Part shown: piece by piece, positions 17,590 to 25,915 of the stretch
Numbering within the stretch: the stretch's first letter is position 1
How the letters are laid out: each line of letters opens with the position of its first letter
Origin: UBA4971 sp029551185
GTDB taxonomy: Bacteria > Bacillota > SHA-98 > UBA4971
Direction of reading: 5' to 3'
DNA length: 64,000 bases
Assembly (NCBI GenBank): GCA_035593725.1
Contig: DAOSZN010000004.1
Span: 1-64,000, forward strand
Notes under the pieces: model-generated
Seen by the model: only the letters and a program-made list of their open reading frames with translations
Databases searched by the model: none
What the model was told of the DNA's origin: nothing
Position numbers and translations under genes: made by a program

Positions 17590-17617
17590 TTGAAATATGC
17601 GATTTTATCTCTATAAT
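17590..17617 (+). promoter_or_regulatory. Promoter of the NfrB-like glycosyltransferase gene
   Basis: TTGAAA at 17590-17595, a 16-bp spacer and TATAAT at 17612-17617 lie in an A+T-rich stretch about 75 bp before the glycosyltransferase start. The remainder of the 314-bp gap after plsY holds no gene and no clear terminator. Confidence 0.6.
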
Positions 17618-17692
17618 ACTAACTGACAACCCTATAGAAAATGGGTAGCAGAAGCATACGGTTTTGATCAAATTAGGCTGATAGCCTTTGGT

Positions 17693-19768
17693 ATGGAGGT
17701 GATTACGATAGAATTCAGAATCCAGCTTGTTGGTCTGATTGTCGTGCTATGCTACATAATTTTCAATATTGACGACGTAATTTGGGAGATAGTTCATTTA
17801 ATCAAAAAAAGAAGGGTGAATTCCGAAGCAGACCGGGTGTCTATGGAGAGTCTGGAGGCGATCCCGTCCAAGCTCCTTGCAGTTATAGTAGCAGCATGGA
17901 ATGAGGACAGCGTTCTTGAACCCATGATTGAAAACATGCTGGCATCCGCGCATTACCCGGAGTCTATGTATTATGTTTTCTTGGGTGTATACCCAAACGA
18001 TGACGCAACTGTCGCTGTTGCCAAAAGGCTTGAAAGAAAGTACAAAAACGTTCATATGGTAATGAACGTCCATGCCGGGCCGACGTGTAAAGCCGACAAT
18101 ATTAATAACGTAATCGCATTCATAAAGCAGTTCGAGGCTGACCGCGGTTGGCGCTTCAGTGCTATCATAGTACATGATTCTGAAGATGTTGTGCATCCTT
18201 ATGAATTCAAGGTTGCAAACTTCCTCCTGGAACGTTATGATGCTCTGCAATTTCCTGTATTCCCCCTGCAGAGAATGCCCACCCTTAAGAATTTCTTCAG
18301 AGGCATGACTTCGGGAACGTACGCTGACGAATTTGCACAAAACCATTTCAGAATTATGGGAATGCGGGATACTATGTCTGCCATAGTTCCTTCCGCAGGT
18401 ACAGGATTCGTCATTTCACACCGTATATTGGATGAATATGAAAATGAACCCCTGTTTCCTGAGGATAATCTCACTGAGGACTATAAACTTTCACTTATCT
18501 TAGCCGAGAAGGGCTTCCATGTACACTACGTCTTGGAAAAGGTGCAGCGTTTGCTTGATAATAGTACTGTTAAATGGGACTATATAGCTACCCGTAGCAT
18601 TTTTCCTGCTACCTTTAAGAAAGCCGTTCAACAGAAAACACGGTGGATATACGGCATTACCATGCAATCGATAACTTTTACCGATATTTTTAAACCCAGT
18701 GAACTCAGCTTCGCGGGCAGATATACATTGTACAGGGATTGGAAGGCGAAAATCGTCAACCTGCTTGTACTACCGGGTTATCTTGTCTTTATCTATTTTA
18801 TTGTATCGTCGTTCGTATCGCTTCCCATTATGTATCCTGTAAGTACATTCGCCTGGCGGGCATGCATTTTACTGACAACGATAATGATCTTTCACCAAAT
18901 AACACGTGTAATTGCAATACAACACATCTACGGTTTTAGAAGTGTGGTCTTTGCCTGCCTGTTGCCACCATTGATGCCCATCCGTCTTATTTGGGGCAAT
19001 ATAATCAATCTGTCAGCAACCTTGTGTGCGTGGAAACAGCTGTTTTTCGGCACCCAAAAGGGTAATAAGAAAAAGAAGGTGGCCTGGCACAAAACAAACC
19101 ACGAGTTTTTGGAGGAGCATGTTCTACATCGCTATCACCGCAATGTCGGTGACGTCCTTTTGGAGAAAGGATACCTTGATTCAGATACATTACAAGTAAT
19201 TCTTGACCAATCTCTTAAGGAAGGTTGCCGTCTTGGTGACGCTCTTTTGCAGAGCGGTGCTGTAACAGAGGAGCAGCTTATGACTGCAGTTGCAAGCTCT
19301 CAGCACAGATTGTTCGTAAAGAACATTTCATCATTCACCTGCGATATTGCAGATGATTTTGATAAAGAATGGCTTGAGCAATCGTTAGTCTATCCCCTTT
19401 TGAAAACGAAGAATGGCTATGTTATGGCTGAAACAAACTTCACACAGGCAGACGTATATGAGAATCTCGAATTTGAAGGAATTGAAATTCATACTGTCTA
19501 CACAACAAAGACCAAAATACTGGATTCTATTCATGGCACTGACACTGTAAAGGGCTATTTAAACATCGATTTCATTACTGAACTGCTGATGCAAGACAAA
19601 ATAACATGGCAGCAAGCAGTGCTGGCTCTGGATAATCAGGATTTCACACCTGATATTCTGGGATATATGGGGCTGAAACCAAAAGAAGCAACAATACAAA
19701 TGCTTCCCGGTATTGAGGCCGGCGCAGCATTTGCTGCTGCTCAAGAAGCTGCCGCCACAACAGATTAA
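17693..19768 (+). CDS. NfrB-like membrane glycosyltransferase with C-terminal MshEN (c-di-GMP binding) region
   Basis: A 691-residue protein. After an N-terminal membrane helix (about 8-28) comes a GT2 catalytic domain with VAAWNED near 66, a DSED acidic motif near 160, EDNLTEDYKLS near 257 and the processive-synthase QKTRW motif near 314. A block of membrane helices follows (about 355-460). The C-terminal part holds tandem MshEN-type repeats at about 481-535: NVGDVLLEKGYLDSDTL and RLGDALLQSGAVTEEQL, each ending near a Gln. The E. coli homologue NfrB uses this region to bind c-di-GMP and makes a ManNAc-based polymer. GGAGGTGA overlaps the only ATG (17693), so the true start may be GTG 17699 or the unusual ATA 17708. 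No NfrA partner is adjacent. Confidence 0.88.
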   Translation: MEVITIEFRIQLVGLIVVLCYIIFNIDDVIWEIVHLIKKRRVNSEADRVSMESLEAIPSKLLAVIVAAWNEDSVLEPMIENMLASAHYPESMYYVFLGVYPNDDATVAVAKRLERKYKNVHMVMNVHAGPTCKADNINNVIAFIKQFEADRGWRFSAIIVHDSEDVVHPYEFKVANFLLERYDALQFPVFPLQRMPTLKNFFRGMTSGTYADEFAQNHFRIMGMRDTMSAIVPSAGTGFVISHRILDEYENEPLFPEDNLTEDYKLSLILAEKGFHVHYVLEKVQRLLDNSTVKWDYIATRSIFPATFKKAVQQKTRWIYGITMQSITFTDIFKPSELSFAGRYTLYRDWKAKIVNLLVLPGYLVFIYFIVSSFVSLPIMYPVSTFAWRACILLTTIMIFHQITRVIAIQHIYGFRSVVFACLLPPLMPIRLIWGNIINLSATLCAWKQLFFGTQKGNKKKKVAWHKTNHEFLEEHVLHRYHRNVGDVLLEKGYLDSDTLQVILDQSLKEGCRLGDALLQSGAVTEEQLMTAVASSQHRLFVKNISSFTCDIADDFDKEWLEQSLVYPLLKTKNGYVMAETNFTQADVYENLEFEGIEIHTVYTTKTKILDSIHGTDTVKGYLNIDFITELLMQDKITWQQAVLALDNQDFTPDILGYMGLKPKEATIQMLPGIEAGAAFAAAQEAAATTD

Positions 19769-19854
19769 AACGTGAACTTCCCATATTTATGTTTTTTATG
19801 ATTCGGAGCATCAAGATTCTCATAGAATTTCTTTAATTCACTCGATCTCTATCT

Positions 19855-19950
19855 GAGGATGCTGAAGATCCGATCAGATACGGGTTGAGAAACGCTTCAG
19901 CTCCGGACTACCTGGCATCCTGTGAGGTTACGGTCCGTGATTCCGGATAG
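19855..19950 (+). pseudogene. Decayed fragment of a surface-protein gene related to the one at 10478
   Basis: Reading from 19855, this short frame gives EDPIRYGLRNASAPDYLAS, then CEVTVRDSG and a stop at 19948. It aligns closely with the segment around GEPVIQARVRNTSALDYL and SCEVTIRDH of the secreted protein encoded at 10478-12010. DNA similarity is visible over about 70 bp but is clearly below identity, so the source was a diverged paralogue rather than a fresh copy. No start, signal peptide or other domain remains. It lies between the glycosyltransferase gene and a broken YibE/F gene, which marks this patch as decaying DNA. Confidence 0.75.
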
Positions 19951-19962
19951 GATATTTGGTAA

Positions 19963-20771
19963 TTGGCATTGAATATTGATCTATCGGAAATGAGAGCAAG
20001 GAATGTGAATGGTACTGTAATTGTCTCAGCCATCGGCATGCCCGCAGCATACCTGTATATGCGTAAATTTAAGAAGTTACATATCGGAATAACCGGATTG
20101 GCAATAGTCTGGGTTTTGCTTCCGGTTTTACTTAAAGGGTATGATCCCATTTACGTCACAATCCTTGTATCTGCCGCCATCACTGTTGTTACACTTGGAA
20201 TCGTAGGCGGCTTTAACAGAAAAACCCTAACTGCCATATTAGGCACCACAAGCGGAGTGATTATTGCGGGACTGATCGCGATGATTGTGGGTTCAGCTGC
20301 CCGCTTCAGCGGCTTCGGAGCTTAAGAAGCAACGATGCTCCTTTATATACCTCAGGAGTCCAGTTCGATTTCCATAGACTCCTGTTTTCCGGGATGATCA
20401 TAGGAGCTCTCGGCGCTGTAATGGACGTGGCGATGTCTATCGCCTCGTCGATGGAAGAAGTTATGCCGGCGGGACCGAGAATTACGCAAGAGCAGCTGCT
20501 TTGCTCTGGGCTGAAGATAGGACGAGACATCATGGGCACCATGTCCAACACTCTTATACTGGCGTACACAGGTGGTTCCATCCCGTTGCTTCTACTTTTT
20601 TTGGCGTATGAGACATCACTCATGGAAATAGTCAGCGTTGACTATATTGCCACGGAAATAGTGAAGGCGCTTGCGGGAAGTATCGGCCTTATTGTCGCTA
20701 TGCCCATTACTGCGATTTTAGGAAGCCATCTACTGAAACCAAGAACCGGAAAAAGACGTATGACACCCTAA
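19963..20771 (+). pseudogene. YibE/F-family membrane protein, truncated and frameshifted
   Basis: Two adjacent frames together encode the membrane half of a YibE/F protein. The first (19963-20325) has LLKGYDPIYVTILVSA and GGFNRKTLTAILGTTSG. The second has GMIIGALGAVMDVAMS (20388 on) and NTLILAYTGGSIPLLLLFL. Between 20305 and 20325 the frame must change by one base: the downstream frame reads SLRSNDAPLYTSGVQFDF through the junction, as expected of an intact family member. The N-terminal third (signal and OB-like domain, over 100 residues) is also missing, replaced by a few unrelated residues after TTG 19963. I call it a pseudogene; programmed frameshifting is unlikely since no slippery heptamer is evident and the N terminus is lost. 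Confidence 0.85.
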
Positions 20772-20992
20772 CATCGTTTCTAAAGGCATCACCTATAGGT
20801 ACGCTATCTTCGCTTGAAGGATAAGTACAAACAACGACTCTCTGAGGATCTTAAAGCCCACATAAGAGAGGCTATGCAGAGTAACCCATCCAGTAAAGAA
20901 GGCCGGACACAAGAGTTTAGGGAAGGCGGATTCTGCTCTCATCAGACGTTGTCTTCTTGTCGGTAGCCGGCTTTCACGAGAACGGGCATTCC

Positions 20993-21020
20993 TTGATGTT
21001 TATGCCAAAGATAGTATAAT
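20993..21020 (+). promoter_or_regulatory. Promoter upstream of the secreted SAM-adenosyltransferase-like gene
   Basis: TTGATG at 20993-20998, a 16-bp spacer and TATAAT at 21015-21020. Transcription would start near 21027, leaving a 120-nt A+T-rich leader with AAGGAGGG before the ATG at 21146. The rest of the 374-bp gap (20772-20990) holds a short Lys/Glu-rich frame (LSEDLKAHIREAMQ) of no recognisable family. Confidence 0.6.
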
Positions 21021-21145
21021 ATGTATAAAGTCCTGTTTTGCTCTCAGTTATTCATTTTCCACAATACTTCTAAAAACTTCTGACAATATATCCATTATTG
21101 CTGCAAGTAAAACATTTTGGACCAAAAATCTAAAGGAGGGTTTTT

Positions 21146-22114
21146 ATGTTTAGCAAGTCCGGCAAGTTTAATGAGTTTAGTAAAAAGCTAGTGACGGTCT
21201 TGGCAATAGTATTGGTTTTGGGGATGGCAGGAACTGTTCTTGCCACTAGGGACGCGTCGGAAGAAATCCGGTTGTCATCAGCTACCTCAGCCCTTGTATT
21301 TCAAACGGATTTCGGCGTAAAAAACGATGCTGTTGCCTCTATGAAGGGTGTGGCTTTTTGTGTAGACCCCAATTTGAAAATGTTTGATTTGACTCATGAG
21401 ATTCCCGCTTTTGATATTTGGGAAGCAGCTTACTGGCTAAACGGAGCAGCACCTTATTGGCCTGCGGGCACAGTATTTATTTCGGTTGTGGATCCCGGTG
21501 TTGGCACTGATCGAAAATCGGTTGTGCTAAAGACAAAGACCGGGCAGTACTTTGTCACCCCTGACAACGGAACTCTGACCCTGGTAGCAGAGAACCTGGG
21601 TATTGAAGCTGTACGCGAAATTGATGAAGAGGCCAGTCGTTTGCCTGGTTCCGAAGAATCTTACACCTTTTACGGTCGGGATATATTTGCGTTAACCGGT
21701 GCTCGTCTGGCATCCGGAATGATCACTTTTGAAGAAGTCGGTAAGTTGATAGAGCCCAGGGTAGAGATGATAAGCTACCAAAAGGCAGAAATCAAAGATG
21801 ATGCTGTCTGGGGAATGGTCACTGTGCTGGATCAGCCTTTTGGAAATGTATGGACAAGCATTCCCAAAAAGACCTTCGAGGATTTTGGCATAACAAAAGG
21901 CGATGTTGTCAATGTATGTATAATGAAAAGCGGTGAAACGGTATATGAAGGGAAGATTCCTTACGTAAATACCTTCGGCGATGTTGAAGTAGGCAAGCCT
22001 CTCCTATATATGAACTCCGAATTACGTGTAGCCTTTGCCATTAACATGGACAATTTTGCAGAAACCTACAATATAGAGTCCGGTGCTGAGTGGGGGGTAA
22101 AAATAACAAAATAA
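21146..22114 (+). CDS. Secreted SAM hydroxide adenosyltransferase-like protein (DUF62/fluorinase-chlorinase superfamily)
   Basis: A 322-residue exported protein. A signal peptide (about 1-33, ending near VLA) leads into a full DUF62 fold: VFQTDFGVKNDAVASMKG near 51, WPAGTVFISVVDPGVG near 105-120, TPDNGTLTLV near 138 and FGNVWTSIPK near 231 in the C-terminal barrel. Most family members hydrolyse S-adenosylmethionine to adenosine and methionine with an Asp-Arg-His triad. Here Asp116 and Arg123 are present, but the usual FHGRD histidine is Tyr176 (TFYGRD), which resembles the fluorinase/chlorinase side of the family. The extra loop of fluorinases is absent. Export is odd for a SAM-using enzyme. 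ATG 21146 follows AAGGAGGG. Substrate and activity are not known. Confidence 0.85.
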   Translation: MFSKSGKFNEFSKKLVTVLAIVLVLGMAGTVLATRDASEEIRLSSATSALVFQTDFGVKNDAVASMKGVAFCVDPNLKMFDLTHEIPAFDIWEAAYWLNGAAPYWPAGTVFISVVDPGVGTDRKSVVLKTKTGQYFVTPDNGTLTLVAENLGIEAVREIDEEASRLPGSEESYTFYGRDIFALTGARLASGMITFEEVGKLIEPRVEMISYQKAEIKDDAVWGMVTVLDQPFGNVWTSIPKKTFEDFGITKGDVVNVCIMKSGETVYEGKIPYVNTFGDVEVGKPLLYMNSELRVAFAINMDNFAETYNIESGAEWGVKITK

Positions 22115-22274
22115 CAAGAATTGCAGGCTGACTCCGGAAATTAGATATTGGTTATAGAGCGGTAGAATCTCCTGGAATCGATTACAGGAGATTCTGCAGT
22201 TGTAAGGAATAATAAGATCATAGTGACACAACAGACGCTTCGTTGAAACAGCTGAATTGATTCGAGGTGATAAA

Positions 22275-22559
22275 ATGGCGCTGAGGTTTAGGAAATCAAA
22301 GAAACTGGGCAAGTACGGAAGGATAAATCTCTCCAAATCAGGGGTGGGCATTTCTTTCGGCGTACCGGGTTTTCGAATCGGTGTCAGCCCTAAGGGCAAA
22401 GTGAGGCGTACTGTAGGTATTCCCGGGACGGGAATCTACGATGTAAAAGAGGTAAATCCGTCAAAGCCACAAAAGACTACCCGCGTTTGTCATAAATGCA
22501 ATCGCAAAGCAGGGCAAAAAGATGTGTTCTGCCGGTACTGCGGAGTTAAGTTGCAGTGA
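22275..22559 (+). CDS. DUF4236 protein with C-terminal zinc ribbon
   Basis: A 94-residue protein. The N-terminal DUF4236 domain (about 1-58) has the typical FRKSKKLGKYGRINLSKSG and GIPGTGIYDV. It is followed by a small zinc ribbon with two CxxC pairs (CHKCNRK and CRYCGVK) at the C terminus. DUF4236 is a short beta domain of unknown function, often found next to other small binding modules. ATG 22275 lies 5 nt after GAGGTGA and was preferred over an in-frame codon 18 bp upstream. It is a single small gene, convergent with the alcohol dehydrogenase. Confidence 0.85.
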   Translation: MALRFRKSKKLGKYGRINLSKSGVGISFGVPGFRIGVSPKGKVRRTVGIPGTGIYDVKEVNPSKPQKTTRVCHKCNRKAGQKDVFCRYCGVKLQ

Positions 22560-22651
22560 TCCATGTTCCGTCTACCGGTGGCAGAAGTGTTCGGTGTATG
22601 GCGAGTTCCGGACCGCGGCGTACCCGACCTGTACTTCACAGAATTTGCACG

Positions 22652-23995
22652 TTAGAATGCCTGATTGAGTGCATCCATAAGTTCGTCCTTGGTAGCCTGA
22701 CGTCCGGGGATGCCGAACGATGCGCCAAGGGCATGCTCTCTTGAGGCGATCCAATCAAGGTCAGCAAGACTGAGGCCTGCCTGGGACAGAGAAGTCGCTA
22801 GACCAACTTGCCTGAACAACTTGCTTATGGAGTCTTCCAGCCATCCAAGTAGTCGATCGGATCCCAAGTCTGACGAATCCGTCGTCTCTTCCCCAAAGAT
22901 TAGGCTTAGGGTGTGTTCCTTATCTGACCTCGCAAGCGCTTGTTCAACCCTTTCCAGCCTGACGGCGGTTGTATGGTTGTGACGTGCTTGGACCCGGAGC
23001 CCCGGTACAAGTAATATCCCCACCATATGGCCATGGGACATGCCGAATTTCATGCAGAAATGTGCCAATGCATGGGGAAGGCCCAGGCCTGCGTGAGCAA
23101 AAGCAATCCCCATCAATAGACTGCCCCAGCTTAGTACGGCTCGGGTATGTGAGTCTATCTCAATTCCAGAGGGCGTGCTTTTTCCGAGCATGTTTTCTTT
23201 ATCTGACAAGAGTGCTTTCAAGCCTTGTGTGAGATTCAAGAAAGCAGCAAGCGACACAGCCTGTACCTTGGGAGATGCCTTTGCATGTGTGATGACTTCA
23301 AGGGACTGAGCCAAGGCGTCCACCAGAGAGGCTATCGTATATGAGAGGGGTAGCGAATCAGTAAAGGCCGGGTCAGCTATTATCATGGACGGAGGCGGTA
23401 TATGTCTTACGCTTCGCTTCTCATCACCCAGCTCTATTACTGCATTATTCGTGCTTTCAGATCCGGTGCCTGATGTGGTAGGCGCCGCAATCCAGGGCAA
23501 AGCCCTCATAGGGTTTATGGTGCTCTTTCCTGTTTGAAATGCAGCGATATCCTGCCCGCCTTCTTGATATGCCAGGCCTGCTATGGCTTTACCTACATCG
23601 AGGGTTGTGCCGCCGCCTATGGCTATCACATGATTAGCTCGGATTCTATGTAGAGCTTCAATTCCTTCGCGAATCGCTTTGTGGTCTGCACGGCCTTGCA
23701 CCTGAAATATGTGGACATTTGACGCGGTTTGTGAGATGTTCTCCAGAACCTCTTGTATTCTCTCGGATTTGGAGCTTGACGCGCCGACTACAACGAGGAC
23801 TCCTGAAGGCAGTTTTTCCAGTGCATATGCCAGATGCTTTGCCGCTAATCCACGCACGAAAACTATACGCTTAGATGCCTCCGGAAGAACGGTCCGGTCG
23901 ACGAATAGTTCGTCTGAAGATAGGTCAGGTTCGATAAGGTTCGCGATGCTCCATAGTCCGAGTTGATTTCTGCTGAGTGTCACTATTGAACTCAC
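22652..23995 (-). CDS. Iron-containing alcohol dehydrogenase family protein
   Basis: A 447-residue NAD(P)-dependent group III alcohol dehydrogenase. It has the nucleotide motif IGGGTTLDVGKAIAG near 127, the PTTSGTGSEST signature near 173, and metal-site segments VDALAQSLE and ALAHFCMKFGMSHGHM. In the Fe-type enzymes the ligands are Asp and His in DALxH plus two later His. Here that first His is Gln (DALAQ), leaving Asp and the two later His, as in the three-ligand zinc enzyme GldA. The family acts on glycerol, lactaldehyde, butanal and similar substrates; the substrate is not inferable. The start is GTG 23995, with AGGGGTGA about 8 nt upstream. It is monocistronic, followed by the truncated ridA on the same strand upstream. 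Confidence 0.88.
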   Translation of the reverse strand: MSSIVTLSRNQLGLWSIANLIEPDLSSDELFVDRTVLPEASKRIVFVRGLAAKHLAYALEKLPSGVLVVVGASSSKSERIQEVLENISQTASNVHIFQVQGRADHKAIREGIEALHRIRANHVIAIGGGTTLDVGKAIAGLAYQEGGQDIAAFQTGKSTINPMRALPWIAAPTTSGTGSESTNNAVIELGDEKRSVRHIPPPSMIIADPAFTDSLPLSYTIASLVDALAQSLEVITHAKASPKVQAVSLAAFLNLTQGLKALLSDKENMLGKSTPSGIEIDSHTRAVLSWGSLLMGIAFAHAGLGLPHALAHFCMKFGMSHGHMVGILLVPGLRVQARHNHTTAVRLERVEQALARSDKEHTLSLIFGEETTDSSDLGSDRLLGWLEDSISKLFRQVGLATSLSQAGLSLADLDWIASREHALGASFGIPGRQATKDELMDALNQAF

Positions 23996-24087
23996 CTGCT
24001 ATAATCACCCCTTAATATCAGTGCTTGTCTATTTGCACAAAGGCGCTATTGATAGGGTTCCACGTTGACGCGTATTCTTCCTTTGCC

Positions 24088-24381
24088 CTATTCACACAAT
24101 GCTATAACCTTGATTTCAACTTTGACGTCTCTAGGTAGTCTGCTAACTTCAACACAAGCCCTTGCAGGAAGAGAATCTCCCAGAAACTCCCCGTACACCT
24201 TATTGACCTTGGGGAAATCATTCATATCCTTAATGAATACGGTGGCTTCCAGTATTTTATCAAGGGATGAGTCTCCCGCCTCAAGAACGGCTTTGACGTT
24301 TCTCAGAGACTGTAGTGTCTGGTCCTCGACACTTTCCGGTATCTTGCCTGTCACGGGATGAACCGGGAGTTGGCCGGACAC
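24088..24381 (-). pseudogene. RidA/YjgF-family protein lacking its N-terminal part
   Basis: The frame encodes 97 residues of the RidA (reactive enamine/imine deaminase) fold: GQLPVHPVTGKIPE, QTLQSLRNVKAVLEAG, and the C-terminal signature ARACVEVSRLPRDVKVEI that includes the catalytic Arg. Normal members have about 25-30 more residues (IGPYSQA region with a conserved Tyr) before FVSGQ. Here NGFLFVSG can be read just upstream, but an in-frame TAA at 24400-24402 cuts it off, and the stop of the VWA gene lies at 24404. The gene thus appears joined to the VWA gene 3' end by a deletion. A GTG at 24381 could start a short protein, yet its ribosome binding site is poor, so I call it a probable pseudogene. 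Confidence 0.65.
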
Positions 24382-24403
24382 GAACAGGAATCCGTTCCCT
24401 TAT

Positions 24404-25729
24404 CTATTTCTTTGGCCGACTTCTTCGCGTTTGATAGCTCTGGTATTTTAACTTCTTCTGAAACGCCAGCGAGTGCAGCATGCTCTCGCCTATCCACGTT
24501 GAGGAATTACTGTCCATACTCTCGAGTAACACATTCAAATCTTTGACCTCTTCGTCAAGCTCCGGGTCAGGTACAGGCGCCATATTCGCCACAGTGTTCA
24601 GCGTATCCAACCTCTCCTCCAACACCCTACGTCCTGTCTCCAAGTCACCCCTATCCACTGCCTCTGCGCTCTCGTTCTTTGCAAGGGCTGTTCGGACCAG
24701 CTCCACTGCCTTAATGACCTCAAAATTAGGCTTAAAGGCCCGATCCGGACCGTCTGACGCAGTCAGTTTCGCTGTCACTTGAAGCATCGCTGTATCAAGA
24801 TCCCCGCAAGTCCCGGTGTAGTCCAGCGTCAGCTTGAATACATCGTGTTCCCCGGGAGCGAAGGGAGGATGGTCAATCTGCAATACGAGGGCCTTCACTT
24901 CATTCTCATACATGTCGGGAAGGTCAATACTTGCGCCTGTAGTCGTGAATACCGGTTCATATCCTAGGACACCTGCTACCCTGCATCCACTCAGACCCTC
25001 CATGGATATACTGATAGCCTGAGCGACCACAGAAAGCAACCCTTCCAGCTCTTCGGCAAACACTTTGGGGATTTCATCGGGATTGCTTACGTAGTAGTAA
25101 TGCCCCTGACCTGCTTCTGCAAGAATCATAAGGAGATCTTCGTTGAAGCTTGCCCCAACGCCGATAGTGGAAACAGAGACCCCTTTCTCCGCCATGCTTT
25201 TAGCTTTTGCAGCAAGAAGAGGGGGATCGATAATCCCGACGTTAGCCTGGCCGTCTGTGAGAAGGAGAATTCGATTTACCTGTCCGGGCTTGGATTCCTT
25301 CAGGACTTCCTTGTAACCGCGGAGAAAACCTCCTGAAAGATTAGTGCTGCCGCCGGAAGAAACAGACTTGATAACCTGCTTCAAACCATCCTTATTGGTA
25401 ACAGTTTGAGACGGGCAAAGCACGTCAACATTATGGTCAAACGTGACAATAGACAGGAAATCACAAGATGCAACCTGATCCACCACAAAGCTCACCGAGT
25501 TCTTCACATGCTCGAGAGGCTCACCGTGCATTGACCCGCTTCTATCCAGCACAAGAGCAAGATTCATCGGGAGGCGCTGATCTTTGCCCGGCGTTTCAGC
25601 TTTTCCCGCCACCAACCTTACCAATGCCCAGATAGAACCGGGACGCCCTGGCATTAACATGCCATGGCTCAGCACTACCTCAACCCCGACTACAGACTTC
25701 ATCTCCCGTCCTTCTGAAAATTCGGACAC
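24404..25729 (-). CDS. von Willebrand factor A domain protein (cytoplasmic)
   Basis: A 441-residue protein with a VWA domain at about residues 50-225. The metal-ion (MIDAS) motif is complete: LDRSGSM, then Thr in GGSTNLSGG, then Asp in LLLTDGQAN. A beta-rich domain (about 250-350) and a helical C-terminal part (about 350-441, ALAKNESAEAVDRGDLETGR) follow, the layout of the bacterial VWA proteins related to YfbK and inter-alpha-trypsin-inhibitor heavy chains. There is no signal peptide or membrane helix. The start is put at GTG 25729, 7 nt after GGGAGGA; ATG 25702 (after AAGGA) is an alternative. The partner is unknown; no AAA ATPase (MoxR) is adjacent, unlike many VWA systems. Confidence 0.82.
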   Translation of the reverse strand: MSEFSEGREMKSVVGVEVVLSHGMLMPGRPGSIWALVRLVAGKAETPGKDQRLPMNLALVLDRSGSMHGEPLEHVKNSVSFVVDQVASCDFLSIVTFDHNVDVLCPSQTVTNKDGLKQVIKSVSSGGSTNLSGGFLRGYKEVLKESKPGQVNRILLLTDGQANVGIIDPPLLAAKAKSMAEKGVSVSTIGVGASFNEDLLMILAEAGQGHYYYVSNPDEIPKVFAEELEGLLSVVAQAISISMEGLSGCRVAGVLGYEPVFTTTGASIDLPDMYENEVKALVLQIDHPPFAPGEHDVFKLTLDYTGTCGDLDTAMLQVTAKLTASDGPDRAFKPNFEVIKAVELVRTALAKNESAEAVDRGDLETGRRVLEERLDTLNTVANMAPVPDPELDEEVKDLNVLLESMDSNSSTWIGESMLHSLAFQKKLKYQSYQTRRSRPKK

Positions 25730-25915
25730 GACAATTCCTCCCGTCATGCATTCGTCATGCATTTTTGAACAGTCCTGCTGCAAACTTCCATCAGAAGCTT
25801 ATAATTCCTTCTAACTGAAGCGAAAAAGAGAAGGATTATCAAGAACATCCAGGGTAATTCGTGATTCGTGATTATACTACCTGAGATCACATGCTGTCAG
25901 TGATCGGGAATATGA

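Noticed and set aside
20305..20325. Programmed ribosomal frameshift in the YibE/F gene
   Set aside because: No clear slippery heptamer with downstream structure was found, and the N-terminal third of the protein is also missing.
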